Shown: positions 17,621-26,815, counted from the stretch's first letter. The stretch: DNA of 64,000 nt from Bacillota bacterium (GCA_023400235.1 JAEXFI010000049.1:82960-146959), one strand, 5' to 3'. Notes: generated from the letters alone by a model not told the origin. A program made the numbers and translations.

Positions 17621-19438
17621 GTGGATATCAGACAGGATATAAGAAATATTGCAATAATAGCACATGTTGACCATGGAAAAACCACGCTTGTGGATGCCAT
17701 GCTCAGGCAAAGCGGTATTTTCAGAGAAAATGAGGCTGTTGCTGAGAGGGTTATGGATTCCAATGATTTGGAAAAGGAAAGAGGAATAACCATCCTTGCA
17801 AAAAATACAGCCGTAAATTATAACGGTATTAAAATCAACATAGTGGATACACCAGGTCATGCGGATTTTGGCGGCGAGGTGGAACGTGTACTGAAAATGG
17901 TGGACGGAGTACTTTTGCTGGTTGATGCTTTTGAGGGTTCCATGCCTCAGACCAGGTTCGTTTTGAAGAAGGCGTTGTCACTGAATCTCAAGCCTATTGT
18001 TGTTGTAAACAAGATAGACAGGCCCGAAGCCAGGCCGGATGAAGTGGTGGATGAGATTATTGAGCTCTTTATAGAACTGGGAGCCGATGACGACCAGTTG
18101 GAATTCCCCGTGGTATTTGCTTCCTCAAGGGAAGGCTTTGCAGTATGCGACCTGGGCGGAGAGAGAATTGATTTAAAGCCATTGTTCGATATGATAATTG
18201 ACAAGGTGCCTGCACCAAAGGGTGATTCCTCGGGTACGCTGCAGCTTCTGGTCTCCAATATCGACTATGATGAATACGTAGGAAGAATTGCCATAGGAAG
18301 AGTGGAAAGAGGCTCCGTAAAGCTGGGACAGCAGGCTATAATATGCAAGAAGGAAGGCCATGTTTTAAACGCAAAGATTACAAAGCTGTATTGTTATGAA
18401 GGCTTGAAGAGAATTGAGGCCAATGAGGCTAAAATCGGGGATATAGTTGCTGTTTCCGGTGTGGGAGACGTAACCATCGGAGACACGATTTGTGAGGCAG
18501 GTTCTCCTGATCCGCTGCCTTTTGTGGCAATAGACGAGCCTACCCTGTCCATGACCTTCAGTGTTAACAACAGTCCTTTTGCCGGAAGAGAAGGAACCTT
18601 TGTCACTTCCAGACACCTGAGGGACAGGCTGTTCAAGGAACTGGAAACCAACGTAAGCCTGAGGGTTGAGGAAACCGAGACTGCCGATGCCTTTAATGTT
18701 TCGGGCAGAGGAGAGCTTCACCTTTCAATATTAATAGAAACCATGAGAAGACAGGGCTATGAGTTCCAGGTGTCCAAACCCCAGGTTATATACAGGGAAG
18801 TGGACGGACAACTGCTGGAACCAATCGAGTACCTGATGATTGACGTTCCAGAGGAATACATGGGTGTGGTAATGGAGAAGCTGGGAACCAGAAAATCCGA
18901 AATGGTCAATATGACTTCTGCCAACCAGGGCTATATGAGACTTGAGTTCAAGATACCTGCCAGAGGCCTTATAGGCTACAGGTCGGAGCTTTTGACCGAT
19001 ACCAAGGGAAATGGAATAATGAATCACGTATTCAATAGCTACGAGCCCTTCAAGGGTGAAATAGCCACCAGGCAAAGAGGTTCACTGGTAGCCTGGGAAG
19101 ATGGAGAGGCAGTGACTTACGGTCTCTACAACGCACAGGAAAGAGGCACTCTCTTTATAACTCCCGGCACTAAGGTGTATCAGGGAATGATAGTGGGAGA
19201 AAATGCCAGATATGACGACCTGGTGGTAAATGTCTGCAAGAAGAAGCATGTTACAAACATGAGAGCTTCTGGTTCAGACGAAGCCCTGAGGCTTACTCCT
19301 CCTACAAACCTGAGTCTTGAACAGGCTATTGAATTTATTGCCGACGACGAGCTGGTTGAAATGACACCTAAAAATATACGTTTGAGGAAAAAGATACTGA
19401 ACAGTGAAATGAGAGCCAAGGACAAAAGCAAGAAATAA
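17621..19438 (+). CDS. typA: Translational GTPase TypA/BipA
   Basis: A 605-residue ribosome-associated GTPase of usual length. G1 is AHVDHGKTTLVDAML, the switch region holds ERGITILAKNTAV, G3 is DTPGHADFGGEVERV and G4 NKIDRPEARPDEV. EF-G-like domains II, III and V follow, then the TypA-specific C-terminus rich in Lys/Arg. It supports 50S assembly and growth under stress. The GTG start is preceded by GAAGGAG. A good promoter lies 170 bp upstream. Confidence 0.97.
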   Translation: MDIRQDIRNIAIIAHVDHGKTTLVDAMLRQSGIFRENEAVAERVMDSNDLEKERGITILAKNTAVNYNGIKINIVDTPGHADFGGEVERVLKMVDGVLLLVDAFEGSMPQTRFVLKKALSLNLKPIVVVNKIDRPEARPDEVVDEIIELFIELGADDDQLEFPVVFASSREGFAVCDLGGERIDLKPLFDMIIDKVPAPKGDSSGTLQLLVSNIDYDEYVGRIAIGRVERGSVKLGQQAIICKKEGHVLNAKITKLYCYEGLKRIEANEAKIGDIVAVSGVGDVTIGDTICEAGSPDPLPFVAIDEPTLSMTFSVNNSPFAGREGTFVTSRHLRDRLFKELETNVSLRVEETETADAFNVSGRGELHLSILIETMRRQGYEFQVSKPQVIYREVDGQLLEPIEYLMIDVPEEYMGVVMEKLGTRKSEMVNMTSANQGYMRLEFKIPARGLIGYRSELLTDTKGNGIMNHVFNSYEPFKGEIATRQRGSLVAWEDGEAVTYGLYNAQERGTLFITPGTKVYQGMIVGENARYDDLVVNVCKKKHVTNMRASGSDEALRLTPPTNLSLEQAIEFIADDELVEMTPKNIRLRKKILNSEMRAKDKSKK

Positions 19439-19454
19439 TTCCGTTTAAAATATA

Positions 19455-19490
19455 CCGTTGCAGAGCTGGCAGCCTTGCAGCGGTTATTTT
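19455..19490 (+). terminator. Terminator after typA
   Basis: Stem CCGTTGCA/TGCAGCGG with one wobble pair, followed by TTATTTT. Confidence 0.5.
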
Positions 19491-19612
19491 GCATAGTGGG
19501 GCACGGACTCCTTGCAGGCATTCATAACTGCAGGTTTTTTAGGGAGAAATTGAAATTTTCTCTCAAGCAGACTTTTTACGAAAAGGACAAGTATAATTTC
19601 CTGAAAGCCCAC

Positions 19613-19784
19613 TAGTGGTCTGTGGCATCAAAAACGTATATTGCCGTCGTGGAAAATTTTTGCAGGGTAAGGCGGAGGGCGAAGGCAATACTGTGTTTCA
19701 ACCGTAATTGGCTTTATGACAGCAAAATTCTGCGCAGGATTTAAACGTCGGCAATATGTGACTTTATAGTGTTATAGACCACTA
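19613..19784. mobile_element. MITE-like element with terminal inverted repeats
   Basis: A 172-bp noncoding element bounded by TAGTGGTCT (19613-19621) and AGACCACTA (19776-19784). A second nested inverted pair lies inside it, ATATTGCCG (19638-19646) with CGGCAATAT (19749-19757). The ends read TA-GTGGTCT...AGACCAC-TA, as expected for a TA target duplication of an IS630/Tc1-mariner-type transposase. No transposase is encoded. A second copy elsewhere in the genome would confirm it. Confidence 0.55.
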
Positions 19785-19922
19785 ATTATAGACAAATGCA
19801 TGAAAAAATATTATAGTATTTAGTATGGATGTACTTTTGCAAGCACATTATGCCAGCAGATTGTGCAAGTACATTATACTGGTACATTATGTTTTTGATG
19901 TATAGATTGGAGCCGCATATTG

Positions 19923-21203
19923 ATGAGTAGAAAATTGAAAGTTGCCGCACTTGGTATAATTGCAGTTATCATTGGGATTTTTCTATCGGTGCCCAATATA
20001 ATGAATTATTTAAGAACAATACTTAAGGGTTATGATGCCCAATACGGGGCGTTGAATGCCTTTCTTACCATTCTGGGACTTGTTCTGGTGTTTTTTGGCA
20101 TGTTTATTATCAGTGCAGGTCTTAAGAGGATGGCTTTCGTCCTGACAAGCCTGGCTGTGTTTTTGTTTGTTTTTTCGGTTGGGGCCGTTTATTCCTACAG
20201 CAGTACCGTTGAGTCCTCCAAGGATGATGTTGTAAAGGAGGCCTTGCGGATTTCCGCCACCTCTGAGGGAGCCATCGACGTAGAAATACCTATGGGTTCG
20301 GACACCAGTGCTATTGCCGAAATACTTGGAAAAGAAGAAATCATAAGCAAGCCTCAGATATTCAAAATTGTATCAAAGCTCAATGGCTATGATGGCAGGT
20401 ATCAGGCAGGCACCCACATTTTGCAGAAAGGGCTTGAACTGGATACCATTATGAATATTCTCATAAGCAAGCCTGAAAGTGTCAAGATTACCATTCCAGA
20501 AGGGCTTACCTATAAGCAGATTGCTAAAACCTTTGTGAAAAAGGGTCTGGCTATTGAGGACAAATTTGATTCCGCAATGAAGTATGAAAAGTACGATTAT
20601 GATTTTGTAAAGCAGATAAAAAATGTAAATGACAGGGAATTCATGCTGGAGGGCTACCTGTTTCCAGATACATATGAGTTTGCAATGAATGCCAGTGAAA
20701 AAACCATTGTGTCTGTCATGCTTCAGAACTTTAACAGCAAATTGACCAAGGAGCATTATAAGAGGGCCAAGGAGCTTGGAATGTCCATGGATGAAATCAT
20801 AACCCTGGCGTCAATTATAGAAAGAGAGGCCAACACCAGCAATGACAGAAGATTGGTCTCAGCAGTATTCCATAAGCGTTTGAAAAGCAAGGATACCACT
20901 CTCAAAAAGCTCCAGTCCTGTGCCACCATTCAGTATGTTTTCCTTAATACAGAGGGAAAGGTACATGAGAAGCTAACATATGAGGACACTACCATAAGCA
21001 GTCCGTACAACACATATATTCACCCGGGCCTGCCGCCGGGGCCCATCTGCTCTCCGGGTATTGATTCCATAAATGCGGCATTGTATCCCGATGAAGACAC
21101 GGATTACATGTTCTTTATAGCAAAGGGTGACGGAACGACCAAGTTTACCAAGAATTACGCTGAACATTTAAAGGCCATGAAGGAATATGGCCTGGCGAAA
21201 TAA
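19923..21203 (+). CDS. mltG: Endolytic murein transglycosylase MltG (YceG-like)
   Basis: About 426 residues. Three hydrophobic stretches in the first ~90 residues anchor the protein; a single anchor is more usual. The rest is an extracellular YceG domain with a LysM-like segment, then EGYLFPDTYEF and the catalytic-glutamate segment ASIIEREANTSNDR. The tail has SPYNTYIHPGLPPGPICSPG. MltG cuts nascent peptidoglycan glycan chains and sets their length. GGAG lies ten bases before the ATG at 19923, with an in-frame TTG directly before it. The following genes trmR and trhP repeat the B. subtilis yrrL-yrrM-yrrN/O order. Confidence 0.93.
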   Translation: MSRKLKVAALGIIAVIIGIFLSVPNIMNYLRTILKGYDAQYGALNAFLTILGLVLVFFGMFIISAGLKRMAFVLTSLAVFLFVFSVGAVYSYSSTVESSKDDVVKEALRISATSEGAIDVEIPMGSDTSAIAEILGKEEIISKPQIFKIVSKLNGYDGRYQAGTHILQKGLELDTIMNILISKPESVKITIPEGLTYKQIAKTFVKKGLAIEDKFDSAMKYEKYDYDFVKQIKNVNDREFMLEGYLFPDTYEFAMNASEKTIVSVMLQNFNSKLTKEHYKRAKELGMSMDEIITLASIIEREANTSNDRRLVSAVFHKRLKSKDTTLKKLQSCATIQYVFLNTEGKVHEKLTYEDTTISSPYNTYIHPGLPPGPICSPGIDSINAALYPDEDTDYMFFIAKGDGTTKFTKNYAEHLKAMKEYGLAK

Positions 21204-21207
21204 AAAA

Positions 21208-21237
21208 CTGGGGTGGCATAAAGCCACCCCAATTTTT
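21208..21237 (+). terminator. Strong terminator after mltG
   Basis: Stem GGGGTGGC-ATAAA-GCCACCCC (21210-21217 with 21223-21230) followed by AATTTTTG. Confidence 0.9.
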
Positions 21238-21384
21238 GAGAATATAGGTATTTATATATTTTATAACAGGGATGAGATGCCCGTAATACTGAGTTTGAGT
21301 GTGTACACCAGAAAATTCCATTCTATAAATTCCTATATTCGGGGTTTGGAAAGCTAAAAAAATTAAAATTCAGGGATATTTATC

Positions 21385-22023
21385 ATGATAAATTACGAAT
21401 ATATAAATGAATACATCAGGTCCACCATAAAGCCCAACAGTGGTTTGCTGGCTCAGCTTGAGGAGTATGCGGCCCAGAACCATGTTCCCATTATCCAGCC
21501 GGAGGTGGCTGCACTTATGAAGGTGCTTGGAAACATGCACAAGCCTTTGAGAATCCTGGAGGTGGGAACAGCAATCGGCTATTCTGCAATGCTTTTCTCA
21601 GGCTTTTTAAAAACCGGTGGCAAGATAGATACTATTGAGAGAAATGAGCAGATGCTGGAGCTGGCCAGGAAAAATATCAAGGCCGCAGGACTTCAGGATA
21701 CCATCAATGTCATAGCTGGAGATGCCCTTGAGGTTTTGGAGTGTCTGGACAAGGAGTATGACATGATTTTTCTGGACGCTGCCAAGGGTCAGTACAGCGA
21801 GTTTCTGGAGCAAAGCAAGAGGATGCTTGTTGCAGGAGGCCTGCTGGTGTCGGACAATGTGCTGTACAAGGGCATGATTGCAACTGATGAGTTGGTGGTA
21901 AGGAGGAAGAAGACCATAGTTACCCGCATGAGGAGCTTTCTAAAGGAGCTGTGCAGGGATGAAGGCTTTGAAACCAGCATCATTCCCATTGGTGATGGGG
22001 TGGCACTGAGCTACAGGAAATAG
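21385..22023 (+). CDS. trmR: O-methyltransferase, tRNA 5-hydroxyuridine methyltransferase TrmR-like
   Basis: A 212-residue class I SAM-dependent O-methyltransferase of family 3: ILEVGTAIGYSAMLF is the SAM-binding motif I and MIFLDAAKGQYSEFL the metal/catalytic segment. Its position between mltG and a U32-family TrhP homologue matches B. subtilis yrrL-yrrM-yrrN-yrrO, where YrrM (TrmR) makes 5-methoxyuridine at tRNA position 34. On family alone a catechol-type methyltransferase would fit; the gene order supports TrmR. Confidence 0.8.
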   Translation: MINYEYINEYIRSTIKPNSGLLAQLEEYAAQNHVPIIQPEVAALMKVLGNMHKPLRILEVGTAIGYSAMLFSGFLKTGGKIDTIERNEQMLELARKNIKAAGLQDTINVIAGDALEVLECLDKEYDMIFLDAAKGQYSEFLEQSKRMLVAGGLLVSDNVLYKGMIATDELVVRRKKTIVTRMRSFLKELCRDEGFETSIIPIGDGVALSYRK

Positions 22024-22057
22024 CCCTCAAGAAAATTAATGATAAATATGAATACCA

Positions 22058-22218
22058 AAGTCAATTACGGTTCAAAGCCTTCACATTTAATTACCTTCAG
22101 GTGAATATTGCTTTTATGCTGACTTTGAACGTAGTTTGGATTTGAAAGGGTTTTTTACTTTTAGGGTGCTTTAGCCTTAAACTCAAACTATTGGCTTCCA
22201 GCCGATAGTAATTGACTT
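22058..22218. repeat. Intergenic inverted repeats between trmR and trhP
   Basis: An 11-bp perfect pair AAGTCAATTAC (22058-22068) and GTAATTGACTT (22208-22218) encloses a hairpin CTATTGGCT-TCC-AGCCGATAG (22188-22208) and a TTCAAAG/CTTTGAA pair. It may be a structured leader of trhP or a degraded small mobile element. No ORF was supported here. Confidence 0.4.
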
Positions 22219-22278
22219 AAGCATGAATACTTAAAAATGAATGATTGAAATGATACCTACTTAAAAACGGGAGAACCT

Positions 22279-23499
22279 ATGAAAAAAATCGAGCTGTTAG
22301 CTCCTGCAGGAAATTTGGAAAAACTCAAAATGGCAATTTTATTTGGTGCCGATGCCGTTTACATCGGAGGTCAGCGTTTCGGGCTCAGAGCATCGGCGGA
22401 CAACTTTTCGCCGGAGGATATGAAGCTGGGGGTGGATTTTGCCCATGAGAGAGGCTGCAAGGTGTATGTGACTGTAAATATTATTCCTCATAACCAGGAT
22501 CTGATAGGCTTGCCTGATTATATAAAGCAGCTGGAAAGTACAGGGGTGGATGCAGTAATCGTTTCCGATCCGGGTGTTTTCACCATAGTGCGCAGTACGG
22601 CGCCGGATATGGAGATTCACATAAGTACGCAGGCCAACAATACCAACTATTTAAGTGCAAAGTTCTGGTATGAGCTGGGAGCTAAAAGAGTAGTTGTGGC
22701 AAGGGAGCTGTCCTTTGAGGAAATAAGTGAAATGGCTGCTTTGACTCCGGCAGACCTGGATATTGAAGCCTTTATTCACGGAGCCATGTGCATTTCCTAC
22801 TCGGGGCGCTGCCTGCTGAGCAATTACATGACGGGCAGAGATTCCAACAAGGGAGCCTGCTCCCATCCCTGCCGCTGGAAATATTCCCTGGTGGAGGAAA
22901 AAAGGCCGGGAGAATACTACCCGGTATATGAGGATGAAAGAGGCACCTATATTTTTAACTCCAAGGATTTATGCATGATTGAGTATATTCCGCAGCTTAT
23001 AGCTGCAGGAATTTTCAGCTTTAAAATAGAGGGGCGCATGAAAAGCTCCTTTTATGTGGCTACCGTTGTAAGCGCTTATAGGAAGGCTATAGATGCCTAT
23101 ATGGCCGACCCGGAAAATTACACCTTTGACCCTCAGTGGCTGGTGGAACTGTCCAAAGCCAGCCACCGGGAGTATACCACCGGCTTTTATTTCAACAAAA
23201 CCACAGATAAGGACCAGATATACCACACCAGCTCATATATAAGAGAATATGATTTTGTTGGCATGGTGCTGGAATATGACAAACAAACAGGAATCGCCAA
23301 AATCGAGCAGAGAAACAGGATGATAGTGGGCGATGAAATTGAAGTTGTAATTCCAGGGAAGGACTACTTCATCCAGACTATAGAGGTAATGAAAAATGAG
23401 GAGGGTGAGAGCATCAGAACCGCTCCCCATGCGCAGATGACGGTTTACATGCCCATGCAGCAGGAGGTTCTGCCCTTTACCATCTTGAGAAAGAAATAG
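22279..23499 (+). CDS. trhP: U32-family tRNA uridine hydroxylase TrhP-like
   Basis: A 406-residue U32 peptidase-family protein. The opening KIELLAPAGNLEKLKMAILFGADAVYIGG is the family hallmark. EAFIHGAMCISYSGRCLLS followed by GACSHPCRW supplies the conserved cysteines, and FKIEGRMKSSFYVA the U32 signature. Despite the name, members next to TrmR make 5-hydroxyuridine in tRNA, using prephenate as co-substrate in the characterised system. Together with trmR it would form the mo5U34 pathway. GGGAGAACCT precedes the ATG. An actual collagenase-type peptidase is unlikely in this context. Confidence 0.85.
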   Translation: MKKIELLAPAGNLEKLKMAILFGADAVYIGGQRFGLRASADNFSPEDMKLGVDFAHERGCKVYVTVNIIPHNQDLIGLPDYIKQLESTGVDAVIVSDPGVFTIVRSTAPDMEIHISTQANNTNYLSAKFWYELGAKRVVVARELSFEEISEMAALTPADLDIEAFIHGAMCISYSGRCLLSNYMTGRDSNKGACSHPCRWKYSLVEEKRPGEYYPVYEDERGTYIFNSKDLCMIEYIPQLIAAGIFSFKIEGRMKSSFYVATVVSAYRKAIDAYMADPENYTFDPQWLVELSKASHREYTTGFYFNKTTDKDQIYHTSSYIREYDFVGMVLEYDKQTGIAKIEQRNRMIVGDEIEVVIPGKDYFIQTIEVMKNEEGESIRTAPHAQMTVYMPMQQEVLPFTILRKK

Positions 23500-23590
23500 G
23501 TTTGATAGAAAATGGCGCCGGTGATTTTAAGCTCTGGGGCAGGTTTAGTGGTTAGGATTTATAAGGATAAAAATACTAAAGCTCAGGTTT

Positions 23591-23768
23591 AATAAGGTGC
23601 GAATGTGGAGCGGACATTAAAACTCCGGTACATTCGCACCTTATTTTTGGCAAAATTTCAGGAAGGTTTGTAATTTATTTAATGATAAGCAATAAAAGGT
23701 ATTGTGTCATTTTGAAAATATTGTATAATTTATACAACGGAAGCTTATAGTTTCTGTGTAGTTTTGCT
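23591..23768 (+). promoter_or_regulatory. Leader of CRISPR array 1
   Basis: It begins with a 16-bp perfect inverted repeat, AATAAGGTGCGAATGT (23591-23606) and its complement at 23630-23645. Exactly 31 bases before the first repeat it carries an AT-rich palindrome TTGTATAATTTATACAA (23721-23737) whose TATAAT may be the pre-crRNA promoter -10. Both elements recur at nearly the same distances in the leaders of arrays 2 and 3. Confidence 0.75.
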
Positions 23769-24932
23769 GTCGCTCCTTGCGTAGGAGCGTGGATTGAAAT
23801 CTTTTTTTTCGATTCCAAGTACTGCACCACAAGCAGTCGCTCCTTGCGTAGGAGCGTGGATTGAAATTTGTATGTGGTCTCCGACACCGTTGTATCCGGC
23901 TTGTCGCTCCTTGCGTAGGAGCGTGGATTGAAATAAATATGTCAGGCCTTACGGCGTAAAATTCCCCCGTCGCTCCTTGCGTAGGAGCGTGGATTGAAAT
24001 TCAGAATACGGAAGAAATAGTTGTTGTAATTAATGTCGCTCCTTGCGTAGGAGCGTGGATTGAAATCATTTTACTCACTCTCCTTTAGTAGCTCTTGATT
24101 TGTCGCTCCTTGCGTAGGAGCGTGGATTGAAATTTCACGACAAACAATAAAACATAACTCTATTTCAGTCGCTCCTTGCGTAGGAGCGTGGATTGAAATC
24201 CCAATGATGTTTCGCTGCCGTACTTCTCGCCAAAGTCGCTCCTTGCGTAGGAGCGTGGATTGAAATAGTATTTTGTTCGTTTGGAATTGTCTAAAGGTGG
24301 TGTCGCTCCTTGCGTAGGAGCGTGGATTGAAATTTCTGAATACACGTCCGGGTCTATGTGCCCTTTAGTCGCTCCTTGCGTAGGAGCGTGGATTGAAATC
24401 AAGCTGCGTATATGTATCAACCGACTTTGCCCGTCGTCGCTCCTTGCGTAGGAGCGTGGATTGAAATTATGACTAAAACTGAGTATGACAAATTGGTGTC
24501 TGGTCGCTCCTTGCGTAGGAGCGTGGATTGAAATTCTTGCATCATCTTCAAGTTTGTCAACTTTGTCCGTCGCTCCTTGCGTAGGAGCGTGGATTGAAAT
24601 TGCCCTTTTGTATAAGATGCTCGGCGTTAATCAGAGTCGCTCCTTGCGTAGGAGCGTGGATTGAAATTGATTGTGTTAATTTGGCTGTATAAACCTTTTC
24701 TGGGTCGCTCCTTGCGTAGGAGCGTGGATTGAAATCAGGCTCGAGGTGCAATACACTACCATGTGTTGCTGTCGCTCCTTGCGTAGGAGCGTGGATTGAA
24801 ATTGAGAAATCGGAGGTCGCTATTTTTGTTTAACTCCGTCGCTCCTTGCGTAGGAGCGTGGATTGAAATCACGCATAAAAAAAGAAGCCGTTAAGCTTCT
24901 GTCGCTCCTCTTATAGGTGCGTGTATTGAAAT
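23769..24932 (+). CRISPR. CRISPR array 1, 18 repeats / 17 spacers, I-C-type repeat, loop TGCGT
   Basis: A 32-bp repeat starts GTCGCTCCT and ends GTGGATTGAAAT, with a 7-bp stem CGCTCCT/AGGAGCG around the loop TGCGT. Repeats start at 23769, 23836, 23903, 23969, 24035, 24102, 24168, 24235, 24302, 24368, 24436, 24503, 24569, 24636, 24704, 24771, 24838 and a degenerate last copy at 24901. Spacers are 31-36 bp. The degenerate last repeat fixes the leader at the left. This repeat matches the type I-C class; the I-C operon itself is about 20 kb away. Confidence 0.97.
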
Positions 24933-24937
24933 TGGTA

Positions 24938-24983
24938 GAAGATTTGTTATTGGGAGGCTACAGATTACCAATAACAAATCTTC
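24938..24983. repeat. 16-bp perfect inverted repeat directly after array 1
   Basis: GAAGATTTGTTATTGG (24938-24953) pairs with 24968-24983 around a 14-bp loop. It lies five bases after the last repeat and 36 bases past the stop of the convergent nitroreductase gene. It could be a bidirectional stop signal, but it has no T-run on either side. Confidence 0.6.
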
Positions 24984-25018
24984 ACCCTGTGTTATCAACC
25001 GGCGCAATGACAGGAAGA

Positions 25019-25531
25019 TTACCATTTGCCGTAATGAATCTTGTCTTCAGCATATCTGTTTTCGGGCTCCTTTGTTTCAGCAGGATATCCGATAGATACT
25101 AATGAGAAGGGTGTAATGTGTTCTGGAATATTTAGCTCTTCCCTTATGTATATACCCTTATCTTCCTCGGGATATATACCCAGCCATACACTGCCCAGAC
25201 CAGAGGCTTGTGCTGCAAGCAGCAGATTTTCCGTTGCAGCTGCACAATCCTGTGTCCAAAAATGTTTCAAGATTGCCGCCTCAATTTCACCGCAGATAAG
25301 AATTGCCAGAGGCGCATCTTTTAGCATTGAATACCCGGAATTGTGTGCTGAAAGTTTATTCAATGTGTTCCTGTCCTCTATAACGAGAAAATGCCAGAGC
25401 TGCTGATTGCAGGCTGATGGAGCGCTCATTGCTGACTTGATAAGAGTTTTTATGAGATCGCTGTGTACTGCTTGGTCAGTATACTTGCGTATACTTCTTC
25501 TGGTAAAAATGCTGTTTAAAGTGCTTTCCAT
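25019..25531 (-). CDS. Nitroreductase family protein
   Basis: A 170-residue FMN-dependent nitroreductase. FTRRSIRKYTDQAV is the FMN-phosphate-binding N-terminus, SAPSACNQQLWHFLVIED the conserved core, and GLGSVWLGIYPEE the C-terminal flavin-contact loop. Members reduce nitro compounds, quinones or flavins with NAD(P)H. It is encoded toward array 1 and stands alone. An old-yellow-enzyme gene follows on the opposite strand, but no shared regulation is evident. Its physiological substrate is unknown. Confidence 0.85.
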   Translation of the reverse strand: MESTLNSIFTRRSIRKYTDQAVHSDLIKTLIKSAMSAPSACNQQLWHFLVIEDRNTLNKLSAHNSGYSMLKDAPLAILICGEIEAAILKHFWTQDCAAATENLLLAAQASGLGSVWLGIYPEEDKGIYIREELNIPEHITPFSLVSIGYPAETKEPENRYAEDKIHYGKW

Positions 25532-25831
25532 AAGCTTGACTCCTTAATGTTAATATTATCTAGCTGGTTACAGAATACTAAAACTAGTGATTTAACAGAA
25601 ATACCGATTTTATCAATATTACACTCTACAATCTACTAGCATTATGTTAAAATAATATAACATAACGGTAAAAAATACAAGTATATGAATAAATGTAATA
25701 TAATAACATTTAAAGCCATAGATAAAATAAGCAATACAGATGCAGTAAGATCGTAGAATAATATTTCAAAAAATAAACTAAAGCTGTCTATAAACCTTAA
25801 AGTTCTTATAGCGGCAGATGGAGGGTTTGCT
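25532..25831. other. AT-rich intergenic region
   Basis: Three hundred bases between the divergent nitroreductase and old-yellow-enzyme genes. It must hold both promoters, but no clear -35/-10 pair stands out in the AT-rich background. No ORF or repeat was supported. Confidence 0.4.
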
Positions 25832-26815
25832 ATGACATATTTGCTTAAGCCATTAAAAGTTGGAAATTTAACACTTGGAAATCGCTTTGTAATGCCGCCC
25901 TTGGTTACGAATAAAGCTGATGCCTACGGTAAAGTTACAAATGAAATGCTTGATTTCTATAAGGATAAATCTCAAGGAGGATATATTTCCCTTTTCATTG
26001 TTGAGAACAGTTATATATGCAGGGAAGGGAAATTTGACAAAAGACAGCTTTCAATTACTGATGACAGTATGATTGAGGGCTTAAACAAGCTGGCGGCTGC
26101 TATACATAGTAATGGTTCTAAATGCATTATGCAGATTAATCATGCAGGAGGCAAAGCTTACGAGAAAGATATAGGCACAAAACCCGTGGGACCTTCAGCG
26201 TTTTCAGATAATAGCGTGAGAGAGCTATGCCCCCAGGAGATAGAAAATCTTGTTCAGATTTATGGGGATGCGGCAGGCAGAGTTAAGGCAGCGGGGTTTG
26301 ACGGTGTTGAAATACATTCGGCACACGGGTTCCTTCTTAATCAATTTTATTCTCCGTTAATAAATAAACGCACAGATAACTATGGGGGGGATGTCTACAA
26401 CCGAATACGCATCCATTTAGAAATAATTAAAATGATACGTTCGGTTGTAGGAGAGGATTTTACAATTTCGCTGCGGTTGGGTGCAGCTGATTATATCGAA
26501 GGTGGGACTACTATCGAGGATAGTCTTATAGCAGCAGCGGAATTTGAAAAAGCTGGGGTGAATATTTTAAGTATATCCGGCGGACTATTGGGTTTTACAA
26601 TACCTGGTGTAACGGCGCAGGGCTATTTTGCACCACTTAGTGAGGCAATTAAAAAAGTTGTTGCTCTGCCAATAATTCTTACAGGAGGGATTACCCAGGC
26701 CAAGTCTGCCGAAAAACTGTTGATTGACAATAAAGCTGACCTTATAGGGGTTGGCAGAGCCATGCTTATGGATTCTAAATGGGCAAAAACTGCTGTAGAA
26801 ACTTTAAAGCTGTGA
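25832..26815 (+). CDS. NADH:flavin oxidoreductase, old yellow enzyme family
   Basis: A 327-residue single-domain FMN TIM barrel. It begins LLKPLKVGNLTLGNRFVMPPLVTNKA. The active-site strand is GFDGVEIHSAHGFLLNQFYSP followed by DNYGGDVYNRIR, and the C-terminal GGI and LIGVGRAML segments bind the FMN phosphate. It lacks the C-terminal Fe-S/FAD extension of 2,4-dienoyl-CoA reductase, so it resembles YqjM-like ene-reductases. GGAGGGTTTGCT precedes the ATG. Substrate unknown. Confidence 0.88.
   Translation: MTYLLKPLKVGNLTLGNRFVMPPLVTNKADAYGKVTNEMLDFYKDKSQGGYISLFIVENSYICREGKFDKRQLSITDDSMIEGLNKLAAAIHSNGSKCIMQINHAGGKAYEKDIGTKPVGPSAFSDNSVRELCPQEIENLVQIYGDAAGRVKAAGFDGVEIHSAHGFLLNQFYSPLINKRTDNYGGDVYNRIRIHLEIIKMIRSVVGEDFTISLRLGAADYIEGGTTIEDSLIAAAEFEKAGVNILSISGGLLGFTIPGVTAQGYFAPLSEAIKKVVALPIILTGGITQAKSAEKLLIDNKADLIGVGRAMLMDSKWAKTAVETLKL

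Noticed and set aside
23591..23645. Leader inverted repeat as a plain terminator of trhP
   Set aside because: The right arm is followed by T-rich bases, but near-identical pairs with conserved loops sit at the same distance before all three arrays, which a gene terminator would not explain. A double role remains possible.
23675..24751. Minus-strand ORFs across array 1 with repeated ISIHAPTQGAT segments
   Set aside because: They are translations of the CRISPR repeats; no ribosome-binding sites and spacers supply unrelated codons.
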